Origin: Endomicrobiellum devescovinae
Lineage (GTDB): Bacteria; Elusimicrobiota; Endomicrobiia; Endomicrobiales; Endomicrobiaceae
Reading direction: 5' to 3'
Assembly (NCBI GenBank): GCA_031255495.1
Contig: JAIRSK010000008.1
Location: 1-13,603 of the forward strand
Length of the DNA: 13,603 nucleotides
Shown here: piece after piece, positions 8,719 to 13,603 of the stretch
Layout of the letters: each line of letters opens with the position of its first letter
How positions within the stretch are numbered: position 1 is the stretch's first letter
Notes under the pieces: model-generated
What the model was told of the DNA's origin: nothing
Databases searched by the model: none
What the model saw: only the letters and a program-made list of their open reading frames with translations
Made by a program: the position numbers and the translations under genes

Positions 8719-10665
8719 ATGATAAACTCAGGAGATATAAAACAAAAAATAAAAATAGCGCTTACTGTCCTTTTTTTGATGCTAGGAATGTTTGCCCTAT
8801 TTCGTTTTTTACTTATAGTAAGTTACCCTTCTATGTTTTCTGAGTTGTCTTTTTGGGATAAAGCTGTTAGTTTTTTATATGGTTTGCGTTTTGATATTGC
8901 TACTCTTTGTATGTTCCAAGGACCATTTATAATACTTTTGTTTTTGCCGTTTGGGGGGGGGCAAAATAGAAATATTATTGTAATTTCTTCCATATTGTTA
9001 AGCTTGGTATCATTTTTGATGATTCTTATGTTAAGTGCAGATTTCTTTTATTATGAGCAAGTAAGTCGGCATATGACAGAAGATCTCTTTTTGGCTTGGC
9101 GAGACAAAGAATTTATAATTGGCTATGTATTTAAACATTATCTTCTAGTATTGCTTTTGATTTTAGGGTTATCTTTTTTTTCTGGAATAAAACTTATTAA
9201 ATTTATAAGAAAACATTATAATCCAAAACCTGTAAGTATGGTTAAGAGTATAGGAATTTTTCTTTTAGTTATTTTTCTTGTGCTTTTAGGAAGAAGGGGC
9301 AGCTTTAATTTTTCTGGAATGCCACTAAATTTAGTAGATGCATATAAAATTCAGAAAAGACCTGAGAATATTCAACTTATCTTAAATGGCATATTTACAC
9401 AATATTATTTCCTTAAAGGGACAAACGATACAAAAAGTGTAATAAATTCTAACTATCCTGTGGAACAGGCATTAAAAAACACAAGAAAAATTCTTTTAAG
9501 CAAAAATGAAATTTTTATAGATGAAAAATATCCTATAATGCGTTGTTTAAAAATAGTAGAGAAAAGTTCAAATTACAATATTGTAGTTTTTTTATTGGAA
9601 AGTTGGACACCACAATATATTGATTCTTTTAATGGGAATGTTGGATATGGGGCTACTCCTGTTTTTGACAAAATAGCAAATAATGGAATTAAATTTGTAA
9701 ATGCTTATTCTACAGGACCAAGAAGTCAATTTGGGTTAATTTCATCTCTTGTTGGTATGCAAATAGTTCCGGGGACTGTTCATTATTATGGTTTTGATTT
9801 CATGAGCCATTTTACAAAGATTGCTTCTGCTTTTAAGAAAAGAGGGTACGATACTTTATATGCCCAATCTACTGAAAGAAAATCTATAATGATGTGTTCT
9901 GTAGCTGAGAATATGTTAGGTTTTGATGTAAGTTATGGGAAAGAAAATTTTCCTCGGTTGATGGATTATAAATACAATACTCCGTATGACTATGACATGC
10001 TTGACTTTGTCTCAAAAAAAGCATCCACAAGTCATAAACAAGGGAATCCCTTTTTTTTATACGCTTTTACAGGAACAACACATATTCCATTTATTCAAAC
10101 TACTCAAGAATTTGAAAAATATCCTCTAACTTCAGATGAAAACAAATATTTGAATAACTTATACTATGCTGATTATTCTATAGGTCATTTCATTGAGCAA
10201 GCAAAAAAAGATGGATATTTTGATAACACAATTTTTATTTTTATGGCAGATCATATTGCAGGAAATTTTGCTGAAACTTACAGAGATACAAAAAAAAGAT
10301 TTAAAATCCCTATGGTTATATATGCTCCAAAAATTTTTAGTCCAAAAGTTGTTGAATACACAGTTTCTCAGTCAGACTTAATTCCAACTTTATATCACTT
10401 GGTGGGTATAGATGAACCCTTTTCTTGTATCGGGGTTAATGCACTTGATGAGAGCGCTAATCATTTTGCGCTAATAGTTGACGGAATGAATTTAGTTTTT
10501 GTTGATGAAAAGGGTGACTACTTAGCTAGCAGCAGACTTAATGTTATTGAGTCTTCGGTTGATAAAAATAGTGACAAATATAATTCTCTTAATGAAACAC
10601 TGTTATCTTTAGACAAGTCAATTACAGAATTAATTAAAATTAATAGATGGTATAAAGTGGACTGA
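8719..10665 (+). CDS. LTA-synthase-like membrane sulfatase-fold transferase (phase ON)
   Basis: The intact paralogue has 648 residues. Five hydrophobic segments lie near residues 11-34, 57-77, 85-107, 133-156 and 174-191. They are followed by an external sulfatase/alkaline-phosphatase-superfamily domain from about 285 to 600. By analogy with LtaS, the catalytic set is Glu294 (LLESWTP), the residue at Ser336 (PRSQFG) where LtaS has its nucleophile Thr, His455 (TGTTH) and Asp511-His512. The family transfers phosphoglycerol or phosphoethanolamine from phospholipids to envelope polymers. The acceptor here is not determinable. Nine G at 8953-8961 encode Gly79-81, three residues absent from the paralogue. 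ATG 8719 has a weak GGAAAGA (8706-8712). gcvT starts 15 bases after the stop. A non-LTA role is likely if the cell has a Gram-negative envelope. Confidence 0.85.
   Translation: MINSGDIKQKIKIALTVLFLMLGMFALFRFLLIVSYPSMFSELSFWDKAVSFLYGLRFDIATLCMFQGPFIILLFLPFGGGQNRNIIVISSILLSLVSFLMILMLSADFFYYEQVSRHMTEDLFLAWRDKEFIIGYVFKHYLLVLLLILGLSFFSGIKLIKFIRKHYNPKPVSMVKSIGIFLLVIFLVLLGRRGSFNFSGMPLNLVDAYKIQKRPENIQLILNGIFTQYYFLKGTNDTKSVINSNYPVEQALKNTRKILLSKNEIFIDEKYPIMRCLKIVEKSSNYNIVVFLLESWTPQYIDSFNGNVGYGATPVFDKIANNGIKFVNAYSTGPRSQFGLISSLVGMQIVPGTVHYYGFDFMSHFTKIASAFKKRGYDTLYAQSTERKSIMMCSVAENMLGFDVSYGKENFPRLMDYKYNTPYDYDMLDFVSKKASTSHKQGNPFFLYAFTGTTHIPFIQTTQEFEKYPLTSDENKYLNNLYYADYSIGHFIEQAKKDGYFDNTIFIFMADHIAGNFAETYRDTKKRFKIPMVIYAPKIFSPKVVEYTVSQSDLIPTLYHLVGIDEPFSCIGVNALDESANHFALIVDGMNLVFVDEKGDYLASSRLNVIESSVDKNSDKYNSLNETLLSLDKSITELIKINRWYKVD
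8953..8961 (+). repeat. Poly-G tract (9 G), candidate slipped-strand switch
   Basis: Nine G encode Gly79-81 of transferase 2 in the present reading frame. With eight G, translation stops within about ten codons at TAA. With ten G it stops almost at once at TAG. The tract is a three-residue insertion relative to transferase 1, so it is not the same tract inherited through the duplication. Confidence 0.85.
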
Positions 10666-10680
10666 TGGGAGACCTTAAAG

Positions 10681-11745
10681 ATGAAGAGAACGTCTTTGTA
10701 CGACGAACACAAAAAACTTGGAGCAAAGTTTACGGAGTTTAGCGGTTGGGAAATGCCTGTTCAATATACGTCAATTATTGACGAACATAATGCAGTAAGG
10801 GCAAATGTAGGTATGTTTGATACTTCTCACATGGGTACTTTTATCTTCTCAGGAAATGATATTGAAAAATTTTTAAATTATGTAACTCTTGGCAATATGT
10901 CAGGACTTCCAGATAGAAAGGCAAGATATTCAATGCTTTTAAACGAAGAAGGTGGAATAAAAGACGATGTTATAGTCTATAAATTTGGCAATGAGTATAT
11001 GATTGTTGTAAATGCAGGAAATCTTGATAAAGATTTTGAATGGCTGAATAAACATAAATCTGAAAGTATTAATATAAGAAATATCAGTGAAGATATTTCT
11101 CTTCTTGCCGTTCAAGGTCCAAAAGCAGCTTCAATATTGCAAAGCATCTCAAATACATACATAACTAGCATGAAATATTTTACGGTATCAGAGTTAAAAT
11201 TAAAAGATATTGCAGCTGATTTTTGCAGAATCGCAAGAACGGGATATACAGGAGAGGATGGTTTTGAAATTTTTATATCAAAAGATAAAACTATAGAACT
11301 TTGGGAAAAATTGATAAATCTTTCTGTAAAACCGTGCGGATTAGGATGTCGCGATACTTTAAGACTTGAATCCTGTATGCCGTTACACGGACATGAAATT
11401 GACGAAAATATAAATCCGCTAGAAGCGGGATTTCAAAAAACAATAAACTGGGATAATGCTTTTATCGGCAAAGACAAACTCATACCTTTAAAAGACAAAC
11501 CTTTAAGAAAATCAGTCGCTTTTGAATGCTTATCGGGTATTGCCAGAAATTCTAACGAAGTTTTTTGGGGGGATAAAAAAATAGGATATGTTACAAGCGG
11601 TTCGTTTTCTCCAACTTTAAAAAGAGCTATAGGCATGGCATTGATTGAGTCCGACGTTCAATCTGATAACTTAGAAGTTGCAATTCACAACAACAGAAGA
11701 AAAATCAAAATAGTTCAAAAACCGTTTTATAAAAGACAAAAATAA
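10681..11745 (+). CDS. gcvT: Glycine cleavage system T-protein (aminomethyltransferase)
   Basis: GcvT moves the methylene group from aminomethylated H-protein to tetrahydrofolate, releasing ammonia. At 354 residues it is near the usual 360-365. Markers are LYDEHKKLGAKFTEFSGWEMPVQY at the N-terminus (residues 6-29, conserved Gly22-Trp23), DTSHMG at 47-52, the catalytic Asp96 in IKDDVIVY (E. coli Asp101), the TGYTGEDGFEI folate-side loop, and LRLESCMPLHGHEID. A C-terminal barrel follows. The start has GGGAGA at 10667-10672 with eight bases of spacing. It is only 15 bases after the transferase 2 stop, so it shares that transcript. No H- or P-protein gene is visible downstream in the window. The upstream E3 gene is the likely partner for the same complex. 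Confidence 0.95.
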   Translation: MKRTSLYDEHKKLGAKFTEFSGWEMPVQYTSIIDEHNAVRANVGMFDTSHMGTFIFSGNDIEKFLNYVTLGNMSGLPDRKARYSMLLNEEGGIKDDVIVYKFGNEYMIVVNAGNLDKDFEWLNKHKSESINIRNISEDISLLAVQGPKAASILQSISNTYITSMKYFTVSELKLKDIAADFCRIARTGYTGEDGFEIFISKDKTIELWEKLINLSVKPCGLGCRDTLRLESCMPLHGHEIDENINPLEAGFQKTINWDNAFIGKDKLIPLKDKPLRKSVAFECLSGIARNSNEVFWGDKKIGYVTSGSFSPTLKRAIGMALIESDVQSDNLEVAIHNNRRKIKIVQKPFYKRQK

Positions 11746-11976
11746 TCAACAATATAAATCTATAATTAATTTAATATAATTAATAAAAAGCAATAAAGTA
11801 TAATATAAATATGCAATGTAAATATAGAACTCTCTAACGTGTACAGTAACTCTTTGAAGTTTTTTCAAGGAATAATTCAATATACTTAAAAAGCTTCATT
11901 TAGAATACTTGGCTGTTTATCAATGAGATGTATTTGTGTCTGCATACTAAAATTAAATTTTAAAAGGAGTTTAAAA
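11746..11976. other. AT-rich intergenic region without a gene
   Basis: The 231 bases between gcvT and the SemiSWEET gene are very AT-rich. I see an all-AT inverted repeat (ATTAATT 11765-11771 with AATTAAT 11778-11784), a TATAAT at 11799-11804 without a good -35 partner, and a small hairpin (CTTTGAA 11852-11858 with TTCAAGG 11864-11870) lacking a U tract. A promoter for the next operon probably lies here, but I cannot place it. Confidence 0.4.
11964..11970 (+). promoter_or_regulatory. Ribosome binding site deciding the SemiSWEET start
   Basis: AAGGAGT lies six bases before ATG 11977. It is the best Shine-Dalgarno sequence in the window and rules out the in-frame ATG at 11923, which would add 18 unlikely residues. 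Confidence 0.8.
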
Positions 11977-12258
11977 ATGGAAGAGTATGTAAAATATTTT
12001 ATTGATTTAATTTTTGGATTTGCAATGTTTCTTAACGCTGTGCTTTTTATTCCCCAATTTATTAAACTTTACAAAACTAAAGATTCAAGCAGTCTTTCGT
12101 TAATAACTTTTGCAGGATTTAATTTTATACAGATAGCTACAGTTTTGCATGGTTATTTATATAAAGATTATATATTGATGTACGGCTATATTTTAACCCT
12201 TTTTATTGCTGGGAGCGTTACTTTATTGATTTTATTGTATAGAAAAAATAATAATTAA
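11977..12258 (+). CDS. SemiSWEET-type sugar transporter (PQ-loop/MtN3 family)
   Basis: The 93-residue protein has three hydrophobic helices (about 7-27, 41-60 and 66-88), the size and layout of bacterial SemiSWEETs, which dimerise to make a sugar facilitator in the inner membrane. The family PQ motif is at Pro26-Gln27, followed by KLYKTKDSSSLSLITF, the typical polar loop leading into helix 2. Known members carry sucrose or glucose, but the substrate here cannot be read from the sequence. The histidine kinase gene starts 21 bases downstream, so the two are probably cotranscribed. This suggests, without proving, that the kinase senses nutrient state. Confidence 0.85.
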   Translation: MEEYVKYFIDLIFGFAMFLNAVLFIPQFIKLYKTKDSSSLSLITFAGFNFIQIATVLHGYLYKDYILMYGYILTLFIAGSVTLLILLYRKNNN

Positions 12259-12279
12259 CAAAACTTGAGGAATACGAGT

Positions 12280-13603
12280 ATGAATAATGAAATTAAGAGT
12301 ATTGTAGCTACAATAAATAATTTCCCCCCCCCCCCAGAAGAAAGATATACGTCAAAATCTGTTATATATTTCTGTGAAAGCCATAATAAAGGTCCTCAAG
12401 AGAGAGATAATATTCGAGCTGTGTCTAATTTATTGCATAGGTATCAAATGGAGTTGAATGAATATGAAAAATATGAACTTCGTACAGGATATTTAAGCAG
12501 GTGGAATTATATGCCCAAAGATTTTGAGCAAATGTCTTGTGAAGAGATAGAAGAAGCAATAAAAAGGGGATATGAAGAAGAAAATGAATGGTTAAAGAGA
12601 TGCGAACCAGAGTTGCCAAGAGCATTCATTCATAAAGACTGGAAAGAGTGTATTAGCGAGAAAGAAAATCCTTATTATCAACAATCTAAACAACTTGTTG
12701 TAGAAGAACTAAAGCGTAACAAAAGTTTTTATGACTCTTTTGTAAAAAGCAGCAATTCTTATGCCGAAAGGCATGAATCAAATCAACACAATGGCGAAAA
12801 ATACGTATTAGAAGAAGTGGTTTGGGTGTTTAGTTTGCCTTTGGTACACCCCAATAAGCATATATATTTAATTCATGTTGGGAAAGATAATCCCGCAATA
12901 AAAGAGCTGTTTCATGTTTTTCCGAATTTCAATAAAACTGTAAAGTGGTTATCTCCTCGTCTTAGAGAATTTACTTTTAAAAATAATGCTGATTTTTTAA
13001 TGTACTATAACGCAAATCGTAATGTAGGAACTTCTTATGCTATTGATAACAGAAGTATTGTTGATCCGTTTATGAGAACTGTTATTGATAAAAATCATTC
13101 ATCTTTGGAAATTCAATCTGTAGAAAAGATTTTATTACAAAGTATTATTGAAAAACTTCCCTGCCATGTATATTGGCTAAATCGCGAAAATATATACTTG
13201 GGATGTAATGGAGTTCAAGCAAAAGATTTTGGATTGGAATCAGCAAAAGAAGTTGTTGGAAAAACAAATTTTGATTTTCATGACACTAATACTGCAGAAA
13301 TGTTGAATAATATAAACGAACTTGTTATGTCAACAGAAAAGCCTTATGAAGTAGAAGAGGATGGTTTTATTAATAATGCAGGGTTGAGAAAATGCTTGTC
13401 AAAGAAAGCCCCACTTTTTGATCCATTAGGAAAGGTTGTTGGGTTGTTAGGGGTTTCTTTTGACATAACAGAAAAGAAGAAAATAGAAGAGTTAGAGAAC
13501 AAGCTAAAGATGAGAGAAGAGTTGTATAAGATAGCCAAAGAAGTGTCACACGATATAGCGTCACCAGTTACATCGCTAAAAATAATAGAAGAAGTATATA
13601 AAG
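12280..13603 (+). CDS. PAS-domain sensor histidine kinase, 3' partial
   Basis: The frame is open from ATG 12280 to the window edge, giving 441 residues without a stop. Residues 1 to about 280 are polar and unrecognised, with no membrane helix, so the sensor appears cytosolic. Residues about 285-400 form a PAS domain (KLPCHVYW near 293-300, later EVVGKTNFDF, ending in the PAC-like VSFDITEKKK). A coiled coil follows to about 420. Then comes the HisKA H-box VSHDIASPVTSLK, with the phospho-acceptor at His424. The ATPase domain lies beyond the window. Twelve C at 12324-12335 encode part of Phe15 and Pro16-19. The gene is in frame as written, whereas one base more or less stops it early. GAGG at 12267-12270 precedes the start. 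No response regulator is visible. Confidence 0.85.
   Translation, partial: MNNEIKSIVATINNFPPPPEERYTSKSVIYFCESHNKGPQERDNIRAVSNLLHRYQMELNEYEKYELRTGYLSRWNYMPKDFEQMSCEEIEEAIKRGYEEENEWLKRCEPELPRAFIHKDWKECISEKENPYYQQSKQLVVEELKRNKSFYDSFVKSSNSYAERHESNQHNGEKYVLEEVVWVFSLPLVHPNKHIYLIHVGKDNPAIKELFHVFPNFNKTVKWLSPRLREFTFKNNADFLMYYNANRNVGTSYAIDNRSIVDPFMRTVIDKNHSSLEIQSVEKILLQSIIEKLPCHVYWLNRENIYLGCNGVQAKDFGLESAKEVVGKTNFDFHDTNTAEMLNNINELVMSTEKPYEVEEDGFINNAGLRKCLSKKAPLFDPLGKVVGLLGVSFDITEKKKIEELENKLKMREELYKIAKEVSHDIASPVTSLKIIEEVYK
12324..12335 (+). repeat. Poly-C tract (12 C), candidate slipped-strand switch
   Basis: Twelve C in codons 15-19 of the kinase gene form the longest homopolymer in the window. In frame they encode four prolines. 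With thirteen C the frame ends at a TGA near 12374. With eleven C it ends about 40 codons later. The position near the start codon is typical of translational phase variation. Confidence 0.85.

Noticed and set aside
10051..10058. Run of eight T in transferase 2
   Set aside because: It encodes Phe codons, and long T or A runs are expected in such AT-rich DNA.
11567..11572. Run of six G in gcvT
   Set aside because: It encodes Trp-Gly in a conserved gene, is shorter than the three long tracts, and the frame is intact. Six bases is not strong evidence for switching.
11923..11976. N-terminal extension of the SemiSWEET from ATG 11923
   Set aside because: It lacks a ribosome binding site, adds residues atypical of the family, and a strong Shine-Dalgarno sequence precedes ATG 11977.
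1..13603. CRISPR array, tRNA or rRNA genes
   Set aside because: I found no regularly spaced direct repeats, no cloverleaf-like spacer sequence and no rRNA-like conserved stretch.

Overview
The window is an AT-rich, densely packed bacterial chromosome segment with every gene on the + strand. It carries core metabolism genes: non-mevalonate isoprenoid synthesis, transcript cleavage, prolyl-tRNA synthetase, purine uptake and glycine cleavage. The codon use, the bacterial-type ProRS and the low GC would fit a host-associated or anaerobic lineage such as Elusimicrobiota/Endomicrobium. That is a guess from general appearance, not a demonstrated assignment.

Layout. 1-162: tail of an unrecognised gene. 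184-1749: ispG then greA, closely coupled. 1750-1889: spacer with a degenerate inverted-repeat element. 1890-3596: proS, followed by a hairpin. 3713-6476: NCS2 purine permease and a dihydrolipoamide dehydrogenase (E3/L-protein) that starts right after the permease stop. 6491-10665: tandem paralogous genes for membrane-anchored LTA-synthase-like sulfatase-fold transferases. 10681-11745: gcvT (glycine cleavage T-protein), 15 bases after the second transferase. 11977-12258: a SemiSWEET sugar transporter. 12280 to the window edge: a soluble PAS sensor histidine kinase that is incomplete at the 3' end. The longest stretches without a gene are 271 bases (8448-8718) and 231 bases (11746-11976).

The striking feature is three long G or C homopolymers inside coding sequence within about 5.6 kb of otherwise AT-rich DNA: nine G at 6721-6729, nine G at 8953-8961 and twelve C at 12324-12335. 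Each lies in the 5' part of its gene, before the catalytic domain. As written, the first transferase is out of frame (OFF), and losing one G would restore a 651-residue protein. The second transferase and the kinase are in frame (ON), and a one-base change in either would cause early termination. The two G tracts lie at different places in the paralogous proteins, so they appear to have arisen separately. This looks like a cluster of contingency loci controlling an envelope-modifying enzyme pair and a signalling kinase, which I infer to be phase variable.

The two transferases sit between two glycine-cleavage-related genes (E3 and gcvT) with tight spacing. Switching of the transferases could therefore affect gcvT expression by polarity. 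The SemiSWEET and kinase probably form a second short operon.
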